Assembly (NCBI GenBank): GCA_024666565.1
Contig: CP088295.1
Location: forward strand, 1,240,001-1,304,000
Source of the DNA: Svornostia abyssi
GTDB lineage: Bacteria; Actinomycetota; Thermoleophilia; Solirubrobacterales; Solirubrobacteraceae
Direction: 5' to 3'
Length of the DNA: 64,000 nt
Below are positions 52,204 through 61,684 of the stretch, in pieces (the first letter of the stretch is position 1; each line of letters begins with the position of its first letter). The notes below the pieces were generated by a model. It had not been told where the DNA came from. It made no database searches and saw only the letters and a list, made by a program, of their open reading frames with translations. Both the position numbers and the translations under genes were made by a program.

Positions 52204-53262
52204 TGACCTGACACATTTAATTCGATTCCGGTCGGGTAGGCACGATGTATGCCGATGCCACCTGCTGTGTCGATCGAGTTGTCCGAGGATGAGCGCGCCC
52301 AGTTGGAGTCGTGGGCGCGCAGGAGGACCAGCGCGCAAGCGCCGGCGCAGCGGTCGCGGATCGTGTTGCCGGCTGCCGACGGGCTGAACAACACGGAGAT
52401 CGCCGAGCGGCTCGGGGTGTATCGGCCGATGGTTCGCAAGTGGCGGGGGGCGGTTCGCCGCAGGCCGGCTCGATGCGCTGGTCGATGAGCCTCGGCCCGG
52501 GCGGCCGAGGACGATCGTCAAGACCCTGGAGGCCGCGCCGAAGAACGCGACGCACTGGTCGACGAGGTCGATGGCCGCCGAGACCGGGCTTTCCCGGGAA
52601 GCCGTGGGCCGGATCTGGCGGGCGTTCGGGCTGCAGCCCCATCGCCAGGAGACCTGGAAACTGTCGAAGGACCCGTTGTTCGTCGAGAAGGTCCGCGATG
52701 TCGTCGGGCTCTACCTCAATCCGCCCGAGCGCGCGGACGTGTTGTGCGTCGATGAGAAGTCGCAGATCCAGGCTCTGGATCGGACCGCGCCGGTCTTGCC
52801 GATGCTGCCCGGCACCCCCGAGCGCGCGACGCACGACTACAAGCGTCACGGCACCAGCAGCCTCTACGCGGCGCTGGATCTCGCGACCGGGAAGGTGATC
52901 GGCGAGCTGCGCAGCCGGCACCGCGCGATTGAGTTCAAGCAGTTCCTGCAGACCCTCGACCGCGAGGTCCCACAAGACGCCGGCGATCAAGAAATGGCTC
53001 GCCGCTCACCCCGGTTCGTCCTGCACTTCACCCCAGCCAGCTCGAGCTGGCTGAACCTCGTCGAGCGATGGTTCGCCGAACTCACAACGAAGAAACTGCA
53101 GCGCTCCGCGCACCGTTCCCTTCGCGCGCTGAACAAGGACATCCGCGAATGGATCGAGACCTGGAACGACGACCCCAAGCCCTACGTCTGGACAAGAACC
53201 GCCGACCAGATCCTCGAATCCATCGCCACCTACTGCAACCGAATAACCGTGTCAAGGTCACT
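52202..53262 (+). mobile_element. IS630-family insertion sequence, defective
   Basis: Terminal inverted repeats are AGTGACCTGACACATTTAAT at 52202 and, on the other strand, AGTGACCTTGACACGGTTAT ending at 53262. The single transposase gene inside is damaged. It separates the TetR gene from the P450 gene. Confidence 0.8.
52249..53262 (+). pseudogene. IS630-family transposase with frameshift and lost catalytic Asp
   Basis: The N-terminal HTH frame (NNTEIAERLGVYRPMVRKWR) breaks in a GGGGGG run near 52446. The match continues as DALVDEPRPGRPRTIVKTLE and LCVDEKSQIQALDRTAPVLP (first catalytic Asp), ending with FTPASSSWLNLVERWFAEL (catalytic Glu). The strand that normally carries the second Asp (VLDNxSxHK) is missing between 52970 and 52980, a deletion of roughly 40 nt, and a further one-base slip follows near 53013. 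It is therefore a true pseudogene, unlike the single-base frameshifts elsewhere. Confidence 0.8.
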
Positions 53263-53565
53263 GGTCGCGCCGTTCGCGGACCGGACGTGCGCCGCGCTGG
53301 CAGCTGACAGTCTGTCGCCGCTGAGCCGAGCTGACTCCACAGGTGAGCGCGGGTCGCTGCTGCGTCGTGGCGTGCGCCCGCTTGACCTGCGTGAACTCCA
53401 ACGTAAACGGCTTGGCGCGTCGTCCGTTCAGGTTACTGCCGCCGATCGCGTTGGTCGTGGCGGCGACTGCACCGAGAACGGAGCCTTCGATTCGGCGCTC
53501 TGGCGACACAGGCGCCTTTTGGGGGGCGTGAACGAGCGTTTGGCACCGACTGGTACGCTCTGTGC
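53263..53565. other. 303-bp gene-free stretch before the P450 gene
   Basis: Nothing convincing is coded on either strand. The last 40 bp contain a CTGGTACGCT promoter-like motif just before the P450 ATG. Confidence 0.5.
53550..53559 (+). promoter_or_regulatory. CTGGTACGCT motif before P450 gene (copy 1 of 3)
   Basis: Found 6 bp before the P450 ATG with TTTGGCACC a few bases upstream. The same motif precedes the genes at 55097 and 61685. Likely a -10-type element or regulator site. Confidence 0.35.
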
Positions 53566-54949
53566 ATGGCTGCGCTACTCGCTCGCGTTCCACAACGGAC
53601 TGGCTCAAACCATCCCACCGTTCCTCCGCGGGTCGGGCTCCCGCCGATGGTCCAGACCGCATGGTTCCTACGAAGTCCCCACGGGTTCCTGGAGGAGCAG
53701 CGTGATCGGCACGGTCGCGTCTTCCGAGGTCGAATTCTGGGATTTGGAACGGGTGATTTCGTCTTCGTCGCAGATCCCGCACTCATCCAAGACGTGTTCA
53801 CATATCGCGGGGACAACCTGCTTGCGGGCCGTGCCGCTTACTCGACGATCGAGCCCGTTGGTGGGCCCAACTCTCTTCTCGTCCTCGATCCACCCCGTCA
53901 CCTCGCCGAGCGAAAGCTCCTCTTGGCCCCCCTTCCACGGGGAGCGGATGCGGTCCTACCGAGACGCCATGGAGGAGGAGACCAGGCGCGCCGTGGCGGC
54001 CTGGCCACGCGATGTGCCGTTCGCCCTGAGACCGCGGTTTGCCGAGATCGCTCTCGACATCATCATGCGTGTCGTCTTCGGACTGCGCCGCGGAGAACGA
54101 TACCGCGCACTCCGATCTGCGCTGCTCGAAGTTGTGGAGAACGATCGGATGATCAGCTTTGCCCTGATGGTGCCGTCCGCGCGCCGTGATGTCGGCCCGT
54201 GGAAGCCATGGTCACGGTTCCGTGACCAGATCCGCAGCGCTGATGGCCTGATCTTCCGAGAGATCGAGGATCGCTGGGACGACGACGCGATCGCGTCGCG
54301 CGAGGACGTGCTCTCGATGCTGATTCTCGCTCGACGAGAAGACGGTTCCGCGTTGTCGCTGGAGGAGTTGCGGGATGAGCTCATGACCATCTTGCTCGCG
54401 GGACACGAGACCACGGCGACTGCGCTCGCGTGGACCTTCGACCGACTCTTCGCCCATCCGGACGCGTTCGCGCGCGTGCGATCGGAGGTCCGGGACACGG
54501 GAAGCGACGCCGCACCGTTCATCGACGCTGTGATCCACGAAGCGCTGCGCGTCAGGCCGGTGATCCCGTTCGTCGTCCGCATGCTCGTTGAACCGTTCAC
54601 GTTGGGTGAGTACGAACTGTCGGCTGGGACGACGGTGTCGCCCGCTATCCACGCAGTTCACCGAGACCCCGACCTCTACCCCGAGCCGAGCCGGTTCGAG
54701 CCGAACCGCTTCATGGGTCGCCGTCCCGGATCGTACGAGTGGCTCCCGTTCGGTGGGGGGACCCGGCGCTGCCTGGGGGCGAGCTTCGCGCTTTTCGAGA
54801 TGAGGACGATTATCGAGACCGTCCTCAGCAACGTGGACGTTCTGCCTGCGTCGGATGCGCCCGAACGGATCCGACGCCGTGCGTTCATGCTCGTGCCCGC
54901 GACCGGCACCCGCGCGATTGTGCGTTCGGTGGGTCCCATCGCCGCATGA
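53566..54949 (+). pseudogene. Cytochrome P450, one-base homopolymer frameshift
   Basis: The N-terminal frame (from ATG 53566: PTVPPRVGLPPMVQTAWFLR, GDNLLAGRAAYSTIEPVGGP) breaks in a CCCCCC run near 53933. Removing one C joins LLLAP-FHGERMRSYRDAM to the rest and gives 460 residues. The I-helix LLAGHETTATALAW, K-helix HEALRVRPVIPF and heme loop LPFGGGTRRCLGASFALFE with the Cys are intact. It belongs to the CYP110/CYP102-like fatty-acid or terpenoid class and lies downstream of the TetR regulator. The clean repair argues for a sequencing error. Confidence 0.8.
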
Positions 54950-55079
54950 GCGCGTGCCCGTGAGGCTGCGGGCTTACGGGGTGCCGGGGTCTCTGGGGGA
55001 AGCGAGCCGGTGGGAGTGCCGTACGGCGTCCGCGCCGCACGTGTCATGCCGGGGTGACCCACGTCCAGAAACGCTCCAC

Positions 55080-55089
55080 CTGGTACGTT
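55080..55089 (+). promoter_or_regulatory. CTGGTACGTT motif before LLM gene (copy 2 of 3)
   Basis: Lies 7 bp before the GTG start at 55097, preceded by AAACGCTCCAC, which is nearly shared with copy 3. Confidence 0.35.
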
Positions 55090-55096
55090 TCCTGCC

Positions 55097-56107
55097 GTGG
55101 CGCTTCAGAACATGTCTCTCGTCATTAGCGGTGGCAGCGGATTGGCGGACATCGCGGAGTCCGCACGCATGGCCGAGGCCGCCGGATTCGGCTCCGCATG
55201 GGCGACGGAGTTCTACGACCGATCGGCAACGATCTCCTTGGCGGCCATGGCCTGCGCGACATCGACGATGACGCTCGGCAGCGCGATCGCCTACGCCTTC
55301 GGACGGACGCCTCTGGTGTGGGCCGCCGAGGCTCGCGATCTCGATGAGTTGACCGGCCAGCGGCTGATCATCGGCCTCGGCACCGGCACCCGCCGCATGC
55401 AGCGTGATTGGCACGGACTCGACGGCGAGCACCCCGCCAGCCGCATGGAAGAGCTCGTTCCCCTGATCAGGCGCCTGCTGCGGCTGCATGAGGGTCCGGT
55501 GCACCACGAGGGCCGGTTCTACCGTGTCGATGTCCGTCCGACGGCCCCGGTCGGTCCGCCCCCGCGAATCGACCTACCCATCTACCTCGCTGGCGTGAAT
55601 CCCCGTATGGTCCAGGCGGCCGGCACTGTCGGGGATGGTCTGATCGGCCATCCATTGTTTACCCCGGAGTACGTCCGCGATGTCGTCAGACCCGCCCTCG
55701 GACGCGGCGCCGAGATCGCGGGACGCGACGCGCCCGTCCCGATCGCGAGCTACATCACGTGCAGCGTCGCCGAGGATCGAGAGGCAGCGCGCCAAGCGGC
55801 ACGGGCCGTCGTTGCCTTCAACAGCACCGTCAAGACCTACCGCGTGATCCATCGCCACCACGGCTTCGAGTCGCAAGCCGAGGCCATCCGCGAGCGCTGG
55901 CTCGCGGGAGACTTCATGGGTGCCGTCGAACTCGTGAGCGACGACATGCTCGACACGATCGCGCTCGCCGGCACCGCCGACGAGGTCCGGGCCCGCTTCG
56001 CTGAACGCTGGGACGGCGTATACGATCGGCCGCTCCTGTGGCCGCCGGCGTTTCTCGGACACGATGGTGTGCGTGCCGTCGTCGGCGCCTTTGCAGCTGG
56101 AGGGTGA
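55097..56107 (+). CDS. LLM-class flavin/F420-dependent oxidoreductase
   Basis: This 336-residue product with a GTG start is a luciferase-like TIM barrel with the pattern AEAAGFGSAWATEFYDRSAT, LDELTGQRLIIGLGTGTRRM and DLPIYLAGVNPRMVQAAGTV. The last is followed by GDGLIGHPLFTPEYV, typical of F420-dependent or FMNH2-dependent LLM enzymes in actinobacteria. The N-terminal half has the substrate and flavin pocket; the substrate is unknown. The shared CTGGTACG motif suggests co-regulation with the two P450s of this region. Confidence 0.88.
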   Translation: MALQNMSLVISGGSGLADIAESARMAEAAGFGSAWATEFYDRSATISLAAMACATSTMTLGSAIAYAFGRTPLVWAAEARDLDELTGQRLIIGLGTGTRRMQRDWHGLDGEHPASRMEELVPLIRRLLRLHEGPVHHEGRFYRVDVRPTAPVGPPPRIDLPIYLAGVNPRMVQAAGTVGDGLIGHPLFTPEYVRDVVRPALGRGAEIAGRDAPVPIASYITCSVAEDREAARQAARAVVAFNSTVKTYRVIHRHHGFESQAEAIRERWLAGDFMGAVELVSDDMLDTIALAGTADEVRARFAERWDGVYDRPLLWPPAFLGHDGVRAVVGAFAAGG

Positions 56108-56201
56108 GGAGATTGCCGCATCGATGCTTCGGTGGGGCGGCCGTGAGCGCCTTGGTGGCCCTACAGGCCCGCCGCGGTGATCGCGCCCCGCGCCCGGCGG
56201 C

Positions 56202-56530
56202 TGAATCGCTCCGGCTTCGTCGGAGGCTCTCCTGTTGAGAGGATGGAGTGATGTCGACGAAGCCGCCGAATCCGCCTGCGGCCCGCGAGCGGGCGATCAA
56301 GATGGTGTGCGAGTATCCGTCGCAGGGGAGGCGATCACGTCGATCGGCAAGTTCGGGATGACCGCTTAGACGCTGCGCAGTTGAGTTCGCCGGGCGGGAG
56401 ATCGACCGAGGCAAGCGTCCCGGGATCACGACCGCTGACCTTCCGGCGGGAGCCCGACGCCCAACGATCGAACCGCTGACCGCGTTCATCGAAGACCAGA
56501 GAGGTTCCGGCGGCACTGCAACACCCCCGC
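56202..56530 (+). mobile_element. IS3-family remnant (left end, orfA start, orfB start)
   Basis: The end sequence TGAATCGCTCCGGCTTCGTC at 56202 resembles the IS3 ends at 50248. A broken orfA begins at 56251 (STKPPNPPAARERAIKMVCE, then EAITSIGKFGMTA in another frame). The fragments EIDRGKRPGITTADL and PTIEPLTAFIEDQR match the end of OrfA and start of OrfB. The rve core is missing. It fills the 56108-56645 gap; the remaining bases hold nothing recognisable. Confidence 0.65.
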
Positions 56531-56645
56531 AGGGCTGGCCGTTGGCAGCAGTGACTCGGGGCACGCGCGTCGATCCTGCCGTGCACTATCTTCTCGAGGC
56601 GCGCTTCGCGTTTCCTAAACAGCGCCGGTGCCGCGCAGCCGTCGC

Positions 56646-57560
56646 TCAGGCCGTCGCTTCCCAGCTGCCGTCGGCCCCCTGGCGCGCGACGTTCTGCCGC
56701 CGGAGATGATTGAGATGGGCGTAGGTCTCCATCAGGGCGAGCATGCGATCCTCGCGGGTGTTGGCGCGGGCGCCGAATGTCGCCGATGTGAGGGCATCGA
56801 GGGTCATCCTGCCGGTGCCGAGCGCCGTGCCTAGCTGCTCGAGCCGGCGCGTGTGGTGGTCGAGCAGCTCCTGGGCTCGGCCTCGCGCGTCCGCATACGC
56901 CTCACCGTGGGCGGGCAGTACGAGGTCGATCGGGAGCGCGGCAACGCGGCGCACTGAGGCGAGGAACGCGGCGAGGGTGTCCGCGCCGTTTGCAGTTGGC
57001 TGGACGTTCGGGGTGAACCCGGGGAGGAGGAGGTCGCCGCATACCAATGTCCGGTCGGCCGCTCGGTAGAGGCACAGGTGCGCCGGGTCGTGACCCGGGG
57101 TGTGCAGCGCGGTCCAGTCGCCGAAGCGATCGCCATCGCGCACCGGAATGACGGCCGGCACGTCGCCGACGAGCTCCTGGAATCTCGCGAAGGCTCGCAT
57201 GATCGTCTCGCCGTCGGCAACCCCTGGAGCGACCCCCTCGGCTGGGAAATCGCCGCGCGCGAACGCGAACGTCTGGTCGATCTCCGGATGTGCGTAAACG
57301 GTGGCGCTGTATTGGGCGGCGATCCCCCAGTGATCGAGGTGGCCGTGCGTCAGCAGCACGCGTGGAGTGTCGACCTTCGCGCCGGTGAGGCCGGCCTCGA
57401 ATGCGGACTCTGACCCCTTCGCGCCGGTATCCACGACCAGCGGTCCCTCGGGCGTTTCCAAGACGTGGACGTGCAGGTGATCCGGCGACCCGAGCACGAG
57501 CGGAACCGTGAATCTGATGACGCCTGGGACCGGGTTGTGCAGATCGAGCGAGATGGTCAT
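56646..57560 (-). CDS. Metallo-beta-lactamase-fold hydrolase
   Basis: This 304-residue product has the zinc motif LLTHGHLDHWG (HxHxDH), the second His in LHTPGHDPAHLC, Asp in LVCGDLLLPGF and the last His in VLPAHGEAY. The C-terminal part is helical (LLDHHTRRLEQLGTALGTGR), as in glyoxalase-II/lactonase-like or thioesterase-like MBL proteins. It overlaps the upstream MMPL transporter gene by ATGA, so hydrolysis may be tied to export or uptake of the same compound. Confidence 0.88.
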   Translation of the reverse strand: MTISLDLHNPVPGVIRFTVPLVLGSPDHLHVHVLETPEGPLVVDTGAKGSESAFEAGLTGAKVDTPRVLLTHGHLDHWGIAAQYSATVYAHPEIDQTFAFARGDFPAEGVAPGVADGETIMRAFARFQELVGDVPAVIPVRDGDRFGDWTALHTPGHDPAHLCLYRAADRTLVCGDLLLPGFTPNVQPTANGADTLAAFLASVRRVAALPIDLVLPAHGEAYADARGRAQELLDHHTRRLEQLGTALGTGRMTLDALTSATFGARANTREDRMLALMETYAHLNHLRRQNVARQGADGSWEATA

Positions 57561-59785
57561 GTCGGTGACGTGTCTGCTTTCGTGGGGCCGTCAAGGTTGA
57601 AGTTGGGGAGCAGGCGGTCCAGCCACTTAGGGAGCCAGAACGTCGCGGGGCCCACGAGACTCGTCGCGGCTGGGAGCAGGATCAGGCGAACGAGCGTGGC
57701 GTCGATCAGCACGGCGGTGGCCAGCCCGACGCCGGTCTGCTTGATCGTCGTCAGCTCCGCGGTGCTGAAGGCGATGAACACGCCGCCCATGATCGCCGCC
57801 GCGCCCGTGACGACGCGGCCGGTGCGATCGATCGCGTGGGTGATCGCTGGCCGAAGCTGGCGATGGCTCAGCCAGCTCTCACGCATCCGGGTGAGGATGA
57901 ACACTTGATAGTCGAGGGAGAGCGCGAAGACGATCGTGAACGTGCCGAGGAGGCTGAGCGTGTCGGCCCAACCGGGCCCGCCCAACAGGGGTGGAGCGCC
58001 GTCGAAACACAACGCCACAGCGCCGAAGGATGCGCCGACGGTGAGGAGGTTCAGCGCGACGCTGATCAGGGGGAGCACGATCGCGTGCAGCAGCACCACC
58101 AACACGAGGAACGTCACGCCCGACAGTGCGGCGATCAGCCAAGGAAGTCGTCCCCCGAGCGTTTCCTGATGGTCGGTGAGGTGCGCCGCGATGCCGGCGG
58201 TGCCCGCCTGCGCGTCGGTGGCGCGGCTGAGGTCGTCCATGTCGGCGTTGAGGCGTTTATCGAGCTGCCGCGTCGGGGCATCGTTCGGCCCCGTCGTCGG
58301 AACCACCGTGATGCGCGCCGCCTGGCCGCCGGATTCGTGACTCACGGCGAAGTTCGCCCGCGGGTCGTCGACGCCACCGCCGGTACGACGTCGTTCATCG
58401 CGCAGCGGCGCGGGCTGCCCCGCCGCGGTGTCACCCGGGCCGATGACGGCCGCGACCTCGGGCCAGCGCGCGATGCCGGCCTGCCATCGTGCCATCGCGT
58501 TCAGGCGCGCCTCGGTCGTGACCGGGCCCGAGCGGGTAGCGATGTAGACCTCGAACGGCGCGGCCCAACCTGGACCCATCGTCGATGCAACCCGCTGCGC
58601 CTCGGCCCGAGCAACGCTGGAGGCCGGCAGGGCCCGTGCATCGAGCGGGCCGGTGTCGAGCGCGAGCGCCGGCAGGCTCAGCGCGACCAGTGGGGCCAGG
58701 GCCGCGCCGCCCCACAGCAGCGGACGGCGTTGCACGCCCTCGGCCAGCGCGGCCCACCGACCGCCCTCGTGCGGCGCTTGCCCGATGCTCCAGCGGTCGA
58801 GGTTGGTTCCGAGCAGGGCGAGCAGAGCCGGCACGGCGAGAAACGCGCCGACCATGCTGATGATCGCCACCGTCGCGACGCTCGCGGCCGCTGAGAACAG
58901 GAAGTCGCCCGGCGTCAGCAGGATGGCGGCCAGCATCGCGACGACCAGGGTCACCCCGGCGAAGAGCACGGTGCGCCCTGCGGTTCCCTGCGCGGCGATC
59001 GCCGCATCGACGGGTGCGAGACCCCGGGCGAGTTCTTCGCGGAAGCGTGAGACGAGGAGCAGCGAGTAATCGACGCCGAGCGCAAGTCCCATCATCGATG
59101 TGAGCGCGGTCGCCACGTCGCTGATGGGACGCAGCTCGCCGAGCAGGCCCACGGCGCCATACCCGGACTCGACGGCCGCGATCCCGAAGATCGCGGGCAC
59201 CAGCGCAGCGATCGGCGAACGGAACACCAGCAGGAGGATCAGCGCCAAGAGCGGGATCGCGAGGCGCTCGGCGTCGTGGGCTGCGCGGAGGGAGGCGTCC
59301 TTCAGCTCCCCGCCGATGACCGAGAACCCACTCATCGAAGCGCGAACTGGGGACTGCACGCGGGCGCGAACTACGGTACGCACGTCCTTGCCGATCCCGC
59401 TGGCGAACGTATTGCGCGTCTGACCGGCCACGAGCACCAGCGCGGCGCTGCCCCGAGGCCGGAGCTCGGGCACCAGCCGACCGCCGTCCCACGGTGACAA
59501 CACGCGAAGGCCGCCGTTCGCGCGCAGCGCCGCCGCAAGCTCAGGCCCCTGCTCATCGAGCTCGGCGCGGGGCCCCTCGAGCAAGACGGGGATCGACGCC
59601 TCGGTGCCGAAGTAGCGATCGGCGACCGCCTGCGCCCGTGCGCTAGAGGTGCCCGGGACATCGAGCGAACTCGGAGTGATCCGCTCACCGAAGCTCAGGC
59701 CCTGGACCGCCAGGATCAGAGTCAGGACAATCCAGACCGCCAGCGTCAGACGCCGGTGGCGCACTGCGGCCGCAGCCCACCGCAT
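57557..59785 (-). CDS. MMPL/RND-family transporter
   Basis: This 742-residue product has two repeats of one helix plus a large outer loop plus five helices, about 12 helices in total. MMPL hallmarks are LALGVDYSLLLVSRFREELA in the first half and FALSLDYQVFILTRMRESWL in the second, both with the Asp-Tyr pair of the proton relay. MMPL proteins of actinobacteria export lipids, siderophores or hydrophobic compounds. It is transcribed with the MBL hydrolase. Confidence 0.93.
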   Translation of the reverse strand: MRWAAAAVRHRRLTLAVWIVLTLILAVQGLSFGERITPSSLDVPGTSSARAQAVADRYFGTEASIPVLLEGPRAELDEQGPELAAALRANGGLRVLSPWDGGRLVPELRPRGSAALVLVAGQTRNTFASGIGKDVRTVVRARVQSPVRASMSGFSVIGGELKDASLRAAHDAERLAIPLLALILLLVFRSPIAALVPAIFGIAAVESGYGAVGLLGELRPISDVATALTSMMGLALGVDYSLLLVSRFREELARGLAPVDAAIAAQGTAGRTVLFAGVTLVVAMLAAILLTPGDFLFSAAASVATVAIISMVGAFLAVPALLALLGTNLDRWSIGQAPHEGGRWAALAEGVQRRPLLWGGAALAPLVALSLPALALDTGPLDARALPASSVARAEAQRVASTMGPGWAAPFEVYIATRSGPVTTEARLNAMARWQAGIARWPEVAAVIGPGDTAAGQPAPLRDERRRTGGGVDDPRANFAVSHESGGQAARITVVPTTGPNDAPTRQLDKRLNADMDDLSRATDAQAGTAGIAAHLTDHQETLGGRLPWLIAALSGVTFLVLVVLLHAIVLPLISVALNLLTVGASFGAVALCFDGAPPLLGGPGWADTLSLLGTFTIVFALSLDYQVFILTRMRESWLSHRQLRPAITHAIDRTGRVVTGAAAIMGGVFIAFSTAELTTIKQTGVGLATAVLIDATLVRLILLPAATSLVGPATFWLPKWLDRLLPNFNLDGPTKADTSPT

Positions 59786-60054
59786 CAGCGCTTGCCTCCG
59801 AGGCGCTTCAGCACCACGCGGTGTCCAAGCATGCTTCGGACGAGGACATCGCGATCGCTCGGGGCTGGTGAGCGCGATCTGCTGCGAGCGGCACGGGGAC
59901 CGGGGGGATCGGTGCGGTACAACGCGACGTGTCGCCGGGCGCTCGCCGGAGACGCTGATACGGACAGGTTCGTGAACCCGCCGACTGGTGACGGACGAGG
60001 GCCGTCAGTCGGCGGCGGTGCCCGGTCCGCGTGCGTGTGGCCGCCCCGTTGGTG

Positions 60055-60573
60055 CTATCGGACACCGCTGGCACCGGAGCCGTCTGGCGAAGGCGTCCGC
60101 GCTTGCCCGATCCAGTCCCCAAACGGCGGGCCGGCCACGTCGGCGTGGGAGGAGAAGTGCTCAAGACCGACCCGGACGAAGAGCGCTGTCGCCTCGGTCG
60201 TGATCGCGTTGGCGTCGGTGACGGTCCCGTGCATCCAGAGCTTACGGCCCGCGCTGCGCGTGCACGTGGCGCTGAGCGTCAGGGTTCGGCCGAGCCTGAC
60301 GGGCGCGCGGTAATCAACGCTGAGATTGGCCGTCACGGCGGGCACCCCAAGCACGACGAGCACACCGCCGAAGAGGTCATCGAGTGCAGCCGCGACCACA
60401 CCGCCGTGAGCAAGACCGGGCGCACCCTCGTGGCGTTCGTCGAGAACGAGGTCGGCGACGACGCCCATGCCGTTCCGTTGCATGCGGAGGTGCAGCCCCG
60501 CGGGATTGCGCGGGCCACAGCCGAAGCAGTTGTCCTGATGTGGCGGGATGCTCTGCCCTTCGCGGATGGTCAC
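60055..60573 (-). CDS. PaaI/hotdog-fold thioesterase
   Basis: This 172-residue product starts at the GTG at 60573, overlapping the upstream stop by 4 bp. The hotdog fold has the conserved HGGVVAAALDDLFGGVLVVL helix (HGG-x-x-x-x-x-D) and ANLSVDYRAPVRLGRTLTLS. An N-terminal CFGCGPRNPAGLHLRM motif is typical of PaaI-like thioesterases. It probably hydrolyses acyl-CoA in the catabolic cluster. An upstream Arg-rich in-frame extension was excluded. Confidence 0.85.
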   Translation of the reverse strand: MTIREGQSIPPHQDNCFGCGPRNPAGLHLRMQRNGMGVVADLVLDERHEGAPGLAHGGVVAAALDDLFGGVLVVLGVPAVTANLSVDYRAPVRLGRTLTLSATCTRSAGRKLWMHGTVTDANAITTEATALFVRVGLEHFSSHADVAGPPFGDWIGQARTPSPDGSGASGVR

Positions 60574-61583
60574 AGCAGAGCCTCCATCAGCAGGGCGTCC
60601 ATCGCTTCGACGCCGGAGGCCTCCATGCGGTGGATGTCCTCGACGATCGGTATGCCGGCGGCGTGCTCTCCCTGGGCTGCGTGCCGTCCGAGCGTGCGCC
60701 ATGCTTCGGCGAGTTCGTCGTAGATGGCGGCAGCGGTCCCCAACGCAGGCGCCCTAATCATCTCGTGCATTTCGCGGAGGAAGTCGGCATGCAGAGAACG
60801 GAACATGGCGCCGGCGGTGCCTGCCTTGACGATGAAGATGCGTAGACCGGCGAGCGCCTGCTCAAGCCCCTCCCCGAACTTCTCCGGCCACGCCGGGTAG
60901 CTCAGGGCAAAGCGCCTCACGCCGTCAAGTCCCGTGCCTCCTGGTAGATCCCCGACACTGACAGTGCTTGCGCGCATGTTGCTGACGGAACGTGCCAACG
61001 CGCGACGAAGGACAACGTCGGGCGCTGGTAGGCGCGTGGGCCAGTCGTAGACAAACGTGGCGTGCCGGTTCGGACCGGGGAAGCCGCTGGAGTTCCTCGC
61101 GGCGGCAAGCGCCCGGAGTGAACAGGCTTGGATTTCGTCGCGGTCATTGTCGGCGATCCAGGCGACGCCACGATCCTCGTCGTAGTCCACCACCACGATG
61201 TCGTGGCGCGTGTTGCTCATGCGAACGCGCAGGTACTCGAGTTCAGCGATGTCGGCCCAGACCATCGTGGGACGTCCGGCGTCGATCTCCTCCCGTACCC
61301 ATCGCCACCCCTCCTGGGGGTCGTCGGTCTCCCGCACCTCCAGCTTGGCGTCGATGTGTTCGGCGATGTCGCGTTCGAGATCTCCCGTTCTTCCCACGAG
61401 GTAGAACGGCGGAGCGATACCCGGGAACTCCGCAAAGAAGAATCCGAGGCCGCCGGCGAGACCGAACACCATGCCTTCACTCAGGGGGTCGTCCCCGAAG
61501 TCGAGTCGGTGGTACTCGAGGAGGTCGCGCAGCGCGCCCGAGCCGCAGTGCCCGGCGCGTTGGTGGGGGGAATGTGTCCGCAC
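60570..61583 (-). CDS. BtrH N-terminal domain/DUF4872 protein
   Basis: This 337-residue product with a GTG start has the N-terminal BtrH-like domain: HQRAGHCGSGALRDLLEYHR with the Cys-His pair and LSEGMVFGLAGGLGFFFAEF. HDIVVVDYDEDRGVAWIAD marks the papain-like core. The C-terminal DUF4872 part is helical. BtrH is an acyltransferase that moves an amino-acyl group from a carrier protein in butirosin synthesis; here an acyl-transfer or amidase-type role is possible. It is coupled to the thioesterase by the GTGA overlap. Confidence 0.8.
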   Translation of the reverse strand: MRTHSPHQRAGHCGSGALRDLLEYHRLDFGDDPLSEGMVFGLAGGLGFFFAEFPGIAPPFYLVGRTGDLERDIAEHIDAKLEVRETDDPQEGWRWVREEIDAGRPTMVWADIAELEYLRVRMSNTRHDIVVVDYDEDRGVAWIADNDRDEIQACSLRALAAARNSSGFPGPNRHATFVYDWPTRLPAPDVVLRRALARSVSNMRASTVSVGDLPGGTGLDGVRRFALSYPAWPEKFGEGLEQALAGLRIFIVKAGTAGAMFRSLHADFLREMHEMIRAPALGTAAAIYDELAEAWRTLGRHAAQGEHAAGIPIVEDIHRMEASGVEAMDALLMEALL

Positions 61584-61627
61584 GTGTCTGCTTCATCCTC
61601 GGCGACTCTACCGAGAAAACGCACCGG

Positions 61628-61637
61628 CTGGTACGCT
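61628..61637 (+). promoter_or_regulatory. CTGGTACGCT motif before P450 gene (copy 3 of 3)
   Basis: Preceded by GAAAACGCACCGG; 47 bp before the P450 ATG at 61685. It lies in the divergent region between the BtrH-like gene and this P450. Confidence 0.35.
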
Positions 61638-61684
61638 GCACGCGCTTGTCAGCTCATCTCACCCCCTGTACGCAGGAGGCATCA

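Noticed and set aside
53258..53782. Minus-strand 174-codon frame before the P450
   Set aside because: It overlaps the P450 N-terminus antisense, has no family features and no start signal.
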